Shown: positions 1 to 6,098, numbered from the stretch's first letter. The stretch is 6,829 bases of DNA from Candidatus Eiseniibacteriota bacterium (GCA_030638405.1 DAOWER010000296.1:1-6829); one strand, 5' to 3'. The notes: generated by a model not told the origin, from the letters alone. Made by a program: numbers and translations.

Positions 1-12
1 CTAGCCGGTGAC

Positions 13-26
13 GGGAGGTAGTCTTG
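13..26 (+). promoter_or_regulatory. Ribosome binding site fixing the TTG start of rpsK
   Basis: GGGAGGT at 13-19 is a strong Shine-Dalgarno match, with 4 bases before TTG at 24-26. The reading frame from this TTG gives the expected S11 N-terminus (MAQRKKKQ), and no ATG or GTG in frame fits better. The bases before it are probably the gap after rpsM; a TAG at 2-4 could be the stop of that gene, but too little is visible to say. Confidence 0.75.
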
Positions 27-395
27 GCTCAGCGCAAGAAGAAGCAGGTTGAGCCCGACGGAGTCGCACACATCCGAGCGAGCTTCAACAACACCATCGT
101 CACTTTGACTGACGCGAAGGGCAACACGATCTCCTGGTCGAGTGCCGGAAGAGTCGGATTCAAGGGGTCGAAGAAGAGCACGGGTTTCGTCGCGCAGCTC
201 GTAGCGAGCAACGCGGCCGAGCAGGCGATTCCGATGGGGCTTCGCAGAGTAGAAGCACTGGTGTGGGGACCGGGACCGGGGCGTGAGGCGGCAGTCCGCG
301 CGCTCCAGGCGGCCGGGCTCAAGATCACCGCGATAAGGGACGTGACGCCCATTCCGCACAACGGGTGCCGTCCCCCCAAGAAGAGAAGAGTCTGA
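24..395 (+). CDS. rpsK: 30S ribosomal protein S11
   Basis: This encodes the 123-residue small-subunit protein S11, which binds 16S rRNA in the platform and lines the mRNA exit region next to S7 and S18. The whole protein matches the family: a basic N-terminus (AQRKKKQ), the stretch HIRASFNNTIVTLTD, the segment GFKGSKKSTGFVAQ, the glycine-rich loop VWGPGPGREAAVRAL, and the near-invariant C-terminus DVTPIPHNGCRPPKKRRV. Length is normal for a bacterial S11. It starts with TTG behind GGGAGGT. The stop TGA at 393-395 lies 17 bases before rpsD, which fits the conserved rpsM-rpsK-rpsD-rpoA-rplQ alpha operon; rpsM should lie just upstream, outside the window. No broken or unusual residues were seen. 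Confidence 0.98.
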   Translation: MAQRKKKQVEPDGVAHIRASFNNTIVTLTDAKGNTISWSSAGRVGFKGSKKSTGFVAQLVASNAAEQAIPMGLRRVEALVWGPGPGREAAVRALQAAGLKITAIRDVTPIPHNGCRPPKKRRV

Positions 396-412
396 GAACG
401 GAGGATCACTAG

Positions 413-1042
413 ATGGCGACTTATCACGGTCCGCGCTGCAGAATCTGCCGCCGGCACGGCGTGAAGCTCTTCCTGAAGGGCACACGCTGTTACACCGACA
501 AGTGCGCCTTTGAGAGACGCGCTTACGGTCCGGGACAGCACGGCCAGAGGCGGCGCAGGAAGCCTTCTGACTACGGTATCCAGCTCAAGGAGAAGCAGAA
601 GGCCAAGCGTCTCTACGGCGTTCTGGAGAGGCAGTTCAGGAACTACTACGCGGAAGCCGATCGCCAGCGGGGCATCACAGGTGAGAACCTGATGAGCCTT
701 CTGGAGCGACGGCTGGACAACATCGTGTATCGACTGGGTTTCTCCTACTCCAGATCCGCTGCGAGAGAGCTTGTCGTACACGGACACATAACGGTGAACG
801 GGCGGAAGGTCGACATCCCCTCGTACTCAGTCAAGGCTGGGGACGAAGTGGTCGTGCGGGAGAAGAGCCAGAAGCTGCACGAGGTGAGGATGTCGGTCGA
901 TGCGAAGAGTGGAGTCGGGACCGTCGATTGGCTGGAGCTCGATCCGAAAAGATACATGGGGCGTGTGCTGGAACTGCCGTCTAGAGACCAGATCCCATCG
1001 CCCGTGAGCGAGCAGCTGATCGTCAACTTCTACTCGAGATAG
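413..1042 (+). CDS. rpsD: 30S ribosomal protein S4 (zinc-binding, four-cysteine form)
   Basis: S4 is a primary 16S rRNA-binding protein that nucleates assembly of the 30S body. In E. coli it also represses translation of the alpha operon, but the target site, near rpsM, would lie outside this window. The product is 209 residues, a normal length. The N-terminal domain carries Cys9, Cys12, Cys26 and Cys31, the same positions as the zinc site I recall for Thermus thermophilus S4. The S4 RNA-binding domain spans about residues 98-160 (RRLDNIVYRLGFSYSRSAA, then VHGHITVNGRKVDIPSY). The end VSEQLIVNFYSR is the family signature. ATG at 413 follows GGAGGA (400-405) by 7 bases. It is co-oriented with rpsK upstream and rpoA downstream. 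Confidence 0.98.
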   Translation: MATYHGPRCRICRRHGVKLFLKGTRCYTDKCAFERRAYGPGQHGQRRRRKPSDYGIQLKEKQKAKRLYGVLERQFRNYYAEADRQRGITGENLMSLLERRLDNIVYRLGFSYSRSAARELVVHGHITVNGRKVDIPSYSVKAGDEVVVREKSQKLHEVRMSVDAKSGVGTVDWLELDPKRYMGRVLELPSRDQIPSPVSEQLIVNFYSR

Positions 1043-1046
1043 TCCT

Positions 1047-1058
1047 CGGCTTCGGCCG
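1047..1058 (+). other. Small C(UUCG)G tetraloop hairpin in the rpsD-rpoA gap
   Basis: CGGC-TTCG-GCCG forms a 4-bp stem closed by the very stable C(UUCG)G tetraloop, just after the rpsD stop and before the rpoA Shine-Dalgarno at 1075-1081. There is no T-run, so it is not a terminator. It may stabilise or help process the operon mRNA, or be chance in GC-rich DNA. Confidence 0.3.
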
Positions 1059-1091
1059 CTGGTGGCCCAGCTCCAAGGAGGCCAGAGCAGA

Positions 1092-2237
1092 ATGAAGTGG
1101 AAGAATCTTAGGATGCCCGACGCCGTTATCTGGGAGCGCGAGACGATGACGGAGTCGTACGGGAGGCTCACAGCGGAGCCTCTGGAGCGGGGATACGGGA
1201 TCACCATCGGTAACTCCCTGAGACGGGCGCTGCTTTCGTCGCTTCAGGGCGCAGCCGTGACCGGTGTCATCATCGATGGCGCGCTGCACGAGTACTCGGT
1301 GATCGATGGTGTGACGGAGGATGTGACCGAGCTGATCCTGAATCTCAAACAGATCAACGTCAAGCTACTGAGCGACGGGCCGGAGACCCTGGTCCTTGAG
1401 ACGAGCTCGGAGGGCGACATCAAGGTGTCTGATTTCGCACCGAACCCGAACGTCGAGATCACGAACCCGGACCTGCACATCGCGACGCTGGGTGCGGACG
1501 CCACTCTCCGTGTTGAAGTCATCATCGATGCGGGCAGGGGCTACGTCCAGGCTGAGGAGCACGAGTTCGACGAGAAGCCCATCGGCTTCATTCCGATCGA
1601 CTCCGTCTTCTCGCCGGTCAAGCGCGTTCACTACGACGTCGAGAACACCCGAGTCGGTCAGCGCATCGACTTCGACAAACTGATGCTCGAGGTGTGGACG
1701 GACGGGACGGTGACGCCGGAAGATGCGGTCTCGTTCGCCGCGAAGATCCTGAAGGACCATCTTCTCCTCTGGATGTCTTTCGACATAGAGCCCGAGGAGG
1801 AAGAGGAAGAGGTCATCGACGAGGATCAGATGCGGCTCATCGAGATCCTGAATCACAGTGTCGAGGAACTCGAACTCTCCGTGAGGTCGTCTAACTGCTT
1901 GCGGGATGCGGGCATACAGACGCTCGGAGATCTGGTGCGGAAGTCCGAGGCCGAGATGCTCAAGTACAGGAACTTCGGACGCAAATCGCTCCAGGAGCTC
2001 GTGGACATCCTCTCCGACATGGGACTTCACTTCGGCATGGACGTCAACGCGATTATGCTGCCCGTGGACGGTGAGACCGACGACGAGCCAGGAGCGGAGG
2101 ACGAGCCCGTCGACGGCGCCGGCGTCGGTTCCGGGGATCTCTCTGATGAGGACTCGGACGAGGGCTCGGACGACGACTCCGAAGAGGGCTCTGAGGAAGT
2201 CGAGGACGCGGACGAGGTGGACGACGATACGCTGTAG
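1092..2237 (+). CDS. rpoA: DNA-directed RNA polymerase subunit alpha with acidic C-terminal extension
   Basis: Alpha dimerises to scaffold the beta and beta' subunits, and its C-terminal domain contacts UP elements and activators. The ATG at 1092 is preferred over an in-frame GTG at 1062 because AAGGAGG (1075-1081) sits 10 bases before it; this gives 381 residues. The N-terminal domain covers about residues 1-232 and includes GYGITIGNSLRRALLSSLQG. An acidic linker (EPEEEEEEVIDED, 233-245) leads to the C-terminal domain, about 247-320. Its numbering matches E. coli, so the known DNA-contacting positions Arg265, Asn268, Cys269, Gly296, Lys298, Ser299 and Glu302 are all conserved. Residues 327-381 form an extra tail, about half Asp/Glu with no Lys or Arg. 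Typical alpha subunits have roughly 310-340 residues and lack this tail. It lies in the standard place between rpsD and rplQ. Confidence 0.97.
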   Translation: MKWKNLRMPDAVIWERETMTESYGRLTAEPLERGYGITIGNSLRRALLSSLQGAAVTGVIIDGALHEYSVIDGVTEDVTELILNLKQINVKLLSDGPETLVLETSSEGDIKVSDFAPNPNVEITNPDLHIATLGADATLRVEVIIDAGRGYVQAEEHEFDEKPIGFIPIDSVFSPVKRVHYDVENTRVGQRIDFDKLMLEVWTDGTVTPEDAVSFAAKILKDHLLLWMSFDIEPEEEEEEVIDEDQMRLIEILNHSVEELELSVRSSNCLRDAGIQTLGDLVRKSEAEMLKYRNFGRKSLQELVDILSDMGLHFGMDVNAIMLPVDGETDDEPGAEDEPVDGAGVGSGDLSDEDSDEGSDDDSEEGSEEVEDADEVDDDTL

Positions 2238-2314
2238 AAGGGCGCGCGGTGCCGCGAGGTCGAGGGGCCGCTGCATGCTCGAGACTGAGACGAGGTAGAA
2301 AGGCAGGACGGTAG

Positions 2315-2923
2315 ATGCGACACAGGCACAAGGGGCGGAAGCTCAACCGAACGTGGAGCCACAGGAAGGCCATGCTCCGGAACATGGTGACCACGTTCCT
2401 TGATCTCGAGCAGATCGAGACGACCGACGCTAAGGCCAAGGAAGTCCGGTCGCTGGCAGAGAGGCTGATCACACTGGGGAAGCGGGGGGGAGACGATCTG
2501 TCAGCGCGGCGGCAGGCTCTCAAGGTCATCCGGAGCAAGAAGATCGTGGCCAAGCTCTTCGACGAGCTGGCTCCGCGCTACGCGGATCGCCCGGGCGGTT
2601 ACACGCGCATTGTCAAGGTCGAGAACAGACGCGGCGACGGGGCGCACCTGTCCATCCTCGCGATGGTCAAGGAACCCGTGACCTTCAAGGACATGAAGCA
2701 CAAGCGTGCCAGGCTCGAGGAGGAGGCCGGGCTCGGGGAAGAGTCCGAGCGCAAGGTCGAGAAGGAGCCGGTCGAGGCGGCGGAAGAGGTCGAGGCCGTC
2801 GAGGGAGAGGCTGCGGAAGTGAAGGAAGCTCCAGCGGAAGAGGCCGGCGCTGATGAGGGCGAGGCGGTCGCTGACGAATCCGAGGCTCCGGCGGACGAAA
2901 AACCGGAGAAGAAGGAAAGTTGA
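2315..2923 (+). CDS. rplQ: 50S ribosomal protein L17 with long Glu/Ala-rich C-terminal extension
   Basis: L17 is a large-subunit protein near the peptide exit tunnel. Residues 1 to about 119 match the family: MRHRHKGRKLNRTWSHRKAM at the start, the helix LRNMVTTFLDLEQIETTDAKAKEVRSLAERLI, and GGYTRIVKVENRRGDGAHLSILAMV at the end of the conserved body. The family is usually about 115-130 residues; this one has 202. Residues 120-129 are basic (FKDMKHKRAR), and about 130-202 form a low-complexity Glu/Ala/Val tail that is probably disordered or helical. ATG at 2315 follows AGGA (2305-2308) by 6 bases. The gap from rpoA is 77 bases, with no clear promoter or terminator. The TGA at 2921-2923 nearly abuts the next gene, so translation may be coupled. 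Confidence 0.96.
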   Translation: MRHRHKGRKLNRTWSHRKAMLRNMVTTFLDLEQIETTDAKAKEVRSLAERLITLGKRGGDDLSARRQALKVIRSKKIVAKLFDELAPRYADRPGGYTRIVKVENRRGDGAHLSILAMVKEPVTFKDMKHKRARLEEEAGLGEESERKVEKEPVEAAEEVEAVEGEAAEVKEAPAEEAGADEGEAVADESEAPADEKPEKKES

Positions 2924-2925
2924 TC

Positions 2926-4392
2926 GTGTCCCGATCGCTTCCAGCGCAGCTCATAGCGAGATTCAATCGGGCGCCGCAGTTCATCCGCGGCGCCCTTCTT
3001 CTAGCTGCCTTGCTGCTGGTGCTGGCCGTCCTTGTGACGGGGTGCGCGGGCGTGTGGCCGCCGCCGGATGGGGGAGAGTCTCGCGAGAGTTCGGAGTCGC
3101 GTGACCACTACGACGCCGCCGGGCGAGGCGACACCGGCTCGGGTCTTGAGCGGGGCGAGCTTCCGGGCGACGTCCCCTTCATTCGCGTGGGGTTGGCGCA
3201 CGGCATCAGGGACGCGGTGGTGTCCTGCAGAGGCGGGTTCACCGTCGGGCTCTACGCGGACTCGCTGGAGAGCTGGAGAGCTGAGGCAGGAGAGAAGTGG
3301 CGCTTCGGAGCCGGGGGCGGTGGCGTCACGGGTTCAGGGTCCGGCGGCGGCTTCCACATGGATGCGGGCACTATCCGGATCCGCCCCGAGGCCGCCCGAC
3401 CCGGGGAAGCAGGCCCGCTCGTCTTCGACGGTGTGGCATACAGGGGCGAGATAGAGCTGTTCTCATCGGGACGCGGTTCGCTGACGGTCGTCAATGTGGT
3501 CGACCTCGAGTCGTACCTGCGGGGTGTCGTGCCAAGGGAGATAGGAACGAGGCCCGAAAGCGAGATCGAAGCAGTGAAGGCGCAGGCCATCGCGGCTCGC
3601 ACCTACGCGATTGCCGCCGGTGGACGGCGGGCGGCGGGCGGCTTCGATGTGTACGCGACCGTCGATGACCAGGTCTATGCCGGCGTCGATGGAGAGGACC
3701 CGGTCTGCGACCGCGCCATACTGGCGACGGCCGGGGTCTTCATGAGCCACTCGGGCGAGCCCATCCATGCCTACTTCCACGCGAACTGCGGCGGGCGCAC
3801 GGAAGCGCGCCACGAGGTGTGGGAGCTGCCGCGCGTCCCGTACCTGACGCAGGTCTGGGACAGCCCGGAGGAAGACCAGTTCAACGACGCCTTCTGCAGC
3901 GGCGGGGCACACTTCAGATGGAGCGAGACGTGGACCGGGAAGGAGATCGCAGACCTGGTCAAGAAGCACCTGCCCGGCGCGGCTTCAACCCCCGTCCGCA
4001 AGCCGCTTGGGGAGGTCCTGAATCTCCGCGTAACGGTAAACACGCCCTCTGGTCGGGTGAGGTGGCTCGAAGTGGAGGCCGAGGGGGCCACGTACCGCGT
4101 GTTCGGCGATCGGGTGAGGTGGCTGCTGCGCCGGCCCGGCACGGACCGGATCCTCTGGAGTTCCTGGTTCGAACTCGACGTGACAACGCTGCGCGGCGGC
4201 CGCGTCGTTCGGGTCGACGCAGAGGGGAGAGGGTACGGCCACGGCATCGGTCTGTGCCAGCACGGCGCCATGGAGATGGCGCGGCAGGGCTACCGCTACG
4301 ATGAGATCCTGAAACACTACTACGCGGGAGTCAGCCTCGAGAGCGCCTACGGCGAGGGGGCGGCTGCCCCTTCGGGTTCCGAGGGTCTCTAG
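2926..4392 (+). CDS. SpoIID/LytB-domain lipoprotein, predicted peptidoglycan lytic transglycosylase or amidase enhancer
   Basis: This is a 488-residue lipoprotein of the SpoIID/LytB family, whose members cleave or remodel peptidoglycan; B. subtilis SpoIID cuts glycan strands and LytB stimulates an amidase. I chose GTG at 2926, 9 bases after AAGGA (2912-2916); TTG at 2920 overlaps the rplQ stop and is the alternative. An Arg-containing N-region and a hydrophobic run end in the lipobox VTGC (Cys40), followed by a Ser/Asp/Gly-rich linker and a Gly-rich patch (129-143). The SpoIID core includes VVNVVDLESYLRGVVPREI (Glu205 is the likely catalytic acid), EAVKAQAIAARTYA (215-228), QVYAG (249-253), FHANCGGRTE (284-293), GRGYGHGIGLCQHGA (434-448) and ILKHYYAG (461-468). 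Cys288 stands where Ser is common, and Cys261, Cys324 and Cys444 are also present. No other sporulation gene is visible, so a cell-wall or division role is likelier. It is probably cotranscribed with rplQ. Confidence 0.9.
   Translation: MSRSLPAQLIARFNRAPQFIRGALLLAALLLVLAVLVTGCAGVWPPPDGGESRESSESRDHYDAAGRGDTGSGLERGELPGDVPFIRVGLAHGIRDAVVSCRGGFTVGLYADSLESWRAEAGEKWRFGAGGGGVTGSGSGGGFHMDAGTIRIRPEAARPGEAGPLVFDGVAYRGEIELFSSGRGSLTVVNVVDLESYLRGVVPREIGTRPESEIEAVKAQAIAARTYAIAAGGRRAAGGFDVYATVDDQVYAGVDGEDPVCDRAILATAGVFMSHSGEPIHAYFHANCGGRTEARHEVWELPRVPYLTQVWDSPEEDQFNDAFCSGGAHFRWSETWTGKEIADLVKKHLPGAASTPVRKPLGEVLNLRVTVNTPSGRVRWLEVEAEGATYRVFGDRVRWLLRRPGTDRILWSSWFELDVTTLRGGRVVRVDAEGRGYGHGIGLCQHGAMEMARQGYRYDEILKHYYAGVSLESAYGEGAAAPSGSEGL
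2969..3002 (+). terminator. Terminator-like hairpin inside the lipoprotein gene start
   Basis: GGGCGCCGC (2969-2977) and GCGGCGCCC (2987-2995) form a perfect 9-bp GC-rich stem with a 9-base loop, followed by TTCTTCT (2996-3002). It begins 46 bases after the rplQ stop, the normal place for the operon terminator, yet lies within codons for the signal peptide of the SpoIID-like gene. The T-run is interrupted by C, so termination may be partial. It could attenuate read-through from the ribosomal operon, or it could be coincidental coding sequence. Confidence 0.45.
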
Positions 4393-4399
4393 AATCGGA

Positions 4400-4428
4400 T
4401 TGACAGTGGGGTCAGCCACTGCTATATT
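4400..4428 (+). promoter_or_regulatory. Sigma70-type promoter of tRNA-Asp
   Basis: A perfect -35 box TTGACA (4400-4405), a 17-base spacer and a -10 box TATATT (4423-4428) preceded by TG at 4420-4421 (extended -10) make a near-consensus promoter. Transcription should begin near 4435, about 14 bases before the tRNA. It starts 7 bases after the stop of the SpoIID-like gene, so the tRNA does not depend on upstream read-through. Confidence 0.85.
4404..4421. repeat. Inverted repeat within the tRNA promoter spacer
   Basis: CAGTGG (4404-4409) and CCACTG (4416-4421) are perfect 6-base arms separated by 6 bases. They overlap the end of the -35 box and the TG of the extended -10, so a bound protein would block polymerase. 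This is an operator-like geometry; no factor can be named, and chance is possible. Confidence 0.4.
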
Positions 4429-4448
4429 AACGTTCTAGCCATATTAGC

Positions 4449-4526
4449 GGGGTCGTAGTTCAGTTTGGTTAGAACGCCGGCCTGTCACGCCGGAGGTCGC
4501 GAGTTCGAGTCTCGTCGGCCCCGCCA
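4449..4526 (+). tRNA. tRNA-Asp (anticodon GTC)
   Basis: The 78-base gene folds as a complete cloverleaf. The acceptor stem pairs GGGGTCG (4449-4455) with CGGCCCC (4516-4522), with one G-U. The D arm is GTTC/GAAC (4458-4461 and 4472-4475). The anticodon stem is CCGGC/GCCGG, with loop CTGTCAC and anticodon GTC at 4484-4486. The variable loop is AGGTC. The T arm is GCGAG/CTCGT with the loop TTCGAGT. G at 4523 is the discriminator expected for tRNA-Asp, and CCA is encoded at 4524-4526. It decodes GAC and GAU. It has its own promoter upstream and a strong terminator 9 bases downstream, so it is a single-gene unit. Confidence 0.98.
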
Positions 4527-4535
4527 CAGTTGAAG

Positions 4536-4564
4536 GGGGCACCGTTTTGGACGGTGCCCCTTTT
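4536..4564 (+). terminator. Intrinsic terminator of tRNA-Asp
   Basis: GGGGCACCGT (4536-4545) pairs perfectly with ACGGTGCCCC (4551-4560) around a 5-base loop TTTGG, followed by TTTT (4561-4564). This is a classic Rho-independent terminator. It would also stop any transcript coming through from the ribosomal operon and the SpoIID-like gene. Confidence 0.92.
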
Positions 4565-4654
4565 CGCATGAGGTCCTGGGTGCTAGGAACGGGCTTCCCT
4601 CCATGCCGAGGTGCCTCCGCATTCGCTTGTTTTGGCAAGAATACTGCTCTGCGG

Positions 4655-4683
4655 TTGAAGCGCACGTCAGAAGCTGGTAGGGT
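4655..4683 (+). promoter_or_regulatory. Weak candidate promoter for the secreted-protein gene
   Basis: TTGAAG (4655-4660), a 17-base spacer and TAGGGT (4678-4683) with TG at 4675-4676 resemble an extended -10 sigma70 promoter. The match is modest. It sits 45 bases before the ATG at 4729 and after the tRNA terminator, where the gene needs a promoter. The other bases of 4565-4728 show nothing clear. Confidence 0.3.
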
Positions 4684-4728
4684 TGCGTTGCTGACCAGTC
4701 GTCAGAACCCCAACCTAGTGAGGTTATC

Positions 4729-5844
4729 ATGCGCACTGTCATCTGCATCCTGGTTGCCGTTGTGCTCTGCGGATCAACCTGGGCCAAGCCCCCGGCGAGG
4801 CCGGAGAAGGCGGAAGGGCATGCGATACCCGTCGCCACACCGCGGAATCTCGATTGCTCCTCGGCGATCCCCGTCACGATCGGGGATTTCGTCACAGGAG
4901 ACAACACAGGTGCTCCCAACAACGTCATCGAGTACTCGTGCGCCGCCTGGAGCGAATCCGGAGGAGAGGTCGTCTTCGAGCTCACGATCGATGAGGGCGC
5001 CCGCACCTTAGGCATCTCCATTGGGTTCAATGACAACATCTGCGATCTCGACCTCTTCATCCTTAACAGCTGCGACGAGGACGATTGCCTGGACCACAGC
5101 GATGACTGGTCGTTCTTCTATTTTCCTGGTCCGGGCACGTACTACATTGTGGTTGACGGGTGGCAGGGCGACGAGTGTCCCTTTACTCTGACGATCGTCG
5201 ACGAGACGCCCCCCGACGACTGCTGCCCGTTGCTCTCCGTTTGTCAGGAGTTCGATTTCAACGTGTCTGACGGAGGGTTTTCAGTGCTGAACTGCGGCGG
5301 CGCGTCCGTCTGGCAGTGGGGGCCGTCCACCCTCGACCCGACAGTCGATTGTCAGGATGAGGGCGTCACGAACGTCCTGGGGACTGTCCTCAATGGCGTC
5401 ACTCCGAACTACGCTGGTGAGGCTGCCGTGATCGGTCCGGTGTCCATCACTTCGGAGTGCTCGTGCATGGAACTCTGTCACTACTACAACATCGAGGATT
5501 CCTACGACGGCGGGAACGTCAAGGTCTCCACGGACGGTGGATCGAGCTGGGACCTGCTTGTGTCCGCGTCGTTCTACGACGCCCAAGACGAGTTCCTCTC
5601 TCTCGACGCGGCCTGTATCAGGGGGGAGCTCGCCTACAGCTATGACTACAATCCCCTCGAGTTCCGAACCGACTGCTTCGATCTTTCGAGCTACGCTGGC
5701 GAGGATGTGCTCGTCGGGTTTTTCTTTGGCTCCGACGCGAGCGATGCGGAGCCGGGTTGGTACATAGGCTCGGTCAGGTTCGGGCGCAGCAGCACGCCCG
5801 TGGAACACAGCAGCTGGGGGGCGATCAAGGCGCTCTACCGCTGA
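4729..5844 (+). CDS. Secreted cysteine-rich protein with pre-peptidase-like and MAM/jelly-roll-like domains
   Basis: This encodes a 371-residue exported protein of unknown function. Residues 1-19 look like a Sec signal peptide, cleaved after TWA. Residues about 41-157 resemble the bacterial pre-peptidase C-terminal (PPC) beta-sandwich: CSSAIPVTIGDFVTGDNTG, DLDLFILNSC, then PGTYYIVVDGW. A short Pro/Cys linker (DETPPDDCC) leads to a second beta-rich region, about 173-352, with HYYNIEDSYDGGNVKVSTDG and GWYIGSVRFG. This pattern resembles MAM or immune-inhibitor-A type jelly rolls. No protease or other catalytic motif is visible. The mature part has 16 cysteines, suggesting disulfides in an oxidising compartment. 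The last 14 residues (VEHSSWGAIKALYR) look like a separate tail, perhaps a sorting signal. ATG follows GAGGT (4720-4724) by 4 bases. Domain names are by eye; adhesion or surface display is a guess. Confidence 0.85.
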   Translation: MRTVICILVAVVLCGSTWAKPPARPEKAEGHAIPVATPRNLDCSSAIPVTIGDFVTGDNTGAPNNVIEYSCAAWSESGGEVVFELTIDEGARTLGISIGFNDNICDLDLFILNSCDEDDCLDHSDDWSFFYFPGPGTYYIVVDGWQGDECPFTLTIVDETPPDDCCPLLSVCQEFDFNVSDGGFSVLNCGGASVWQWGPSTLDPTVDCQDEGVTNVLGTVLNGVTPNYAGEAAVIGPVSITSECSCMELCHYYNIEDSYDGGNVKVSTDGGSSWDLLVSASFYDAQDEFLSLDAACIRGELAYSYDYNPLEFRTDCFDLSSYAGEDVLVGFFFGSDASDAEPGWYIGSVRFGRSSTPVEHSSWGAIKALYR

Positions 5845-5897
5845 GCATCGCGTAACCTGCAGTTCTAAACTCGTCTACTATGCCCCGCCACTATCGA

Positions 5898-5930
5898 AGG
5901 GCCCGGTCCATTCGGACCGGGCCCTCTCTA
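5898..5930 (+). terminator. Strong hairpin terminator after the secreted-protein gene
   Basis: GGGCCCGGTCC (5899-5909) pairs perfectly with GGACCGGGCCC (5914-5924) around the tetraloop ATTC, and A5898-T5925 extends the stem to 12 bp. The tail TCTCTATCT is only partly T-rich. It lies 53 bases after the stop at 5844, the usual place for a terminator. It isolates the gene from the downstream LVIVD gene. Confidence 0.75.
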
Positions 5931-6042
5931 TCTGGCTTCAGCCAGCCAGTTGCGGCGGTTGGGGCGAAGGGGGAGCAGGTCGGCCACGCGGCGAAATCAG
6001 AAGTAGCGTATCAACCACGGTACACAGGGCCTCACGTTCTGC

Positions 6043-6071
6043 TTGCCATATTCCAAGAAATATCGTATGCT
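6043..6071 (+). promoter_or_regulatory. Predicted sigma70-type promoter of the LVIVD-repeat gene
   Basis: TTGCCA (6043-6048, five of six consensus bases), a 17-base spacer and TATGCT (6066-6071, four of six) form the best promoter in the intergenic region. The surrounding 6049-6069 is locally AT-rich within GC-rich DNA. Transcription would start near 6078. Confidence 0.55.
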
Positions 6072-6080
6072 TCCGGTGGG

Positions 6081-6098
6081 TCTTATCCAAACATAAGA
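6081..6098. repeat. Inverted repeat just downstream of the predicted start site
   Basis: TCTTAT (6081-6086) and ATAAGA (6093-6098) are perfect 6-base arms around CCAAAC. They lie right after the predicted transcription start, so they could be an operator or a weak 5' hairpin of the leader. The geometry (6-6-6) equals that of the repeat in the tRNA promoter, but the sequence differs. Confidence 0.35.

Noticed and set aside
29..787. 252-residue open frame on the minus strand opposite rpsK and rpsD
   Set aside because: It lies opposite two certain ribosomal protein genes and has no recognisable domain; it is a codon-bias shadow.
1062..1091. Upstream GTG start for rpoA adding 10 residues
   Set aside because: The added segment contains the Shine-Dalgarno sequence of the ATG at 1092, and alpha proteins normally begin near the MKWKNL-like segment. 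With ATG the C-terminal domain numbering matches E. coli exactly.
1365..2276. 303-residue open frame on the minus strand opposite rpoA
   Set aside because: It mirrors the strongly biased GC-rich codons of rpoA, resembles no known protein and lies entirely over a certain gene.
4444..4665. 73-residue minus-strand frame containing TRLELATSGVTGRRSNQTEL
   Set aside because: This peptide type is a well-known spurious protein produced by translating the antisense of tRNA genes; it overlaps the tRNA-Asp.
4485..5060. 191-residue minus-strand frame ending in RRDSNSRPPA
   Set aside because: It is also an antisense-tRNA artefact (the RDSNSRP pattern), and it overlaps the secreted-protein gene.
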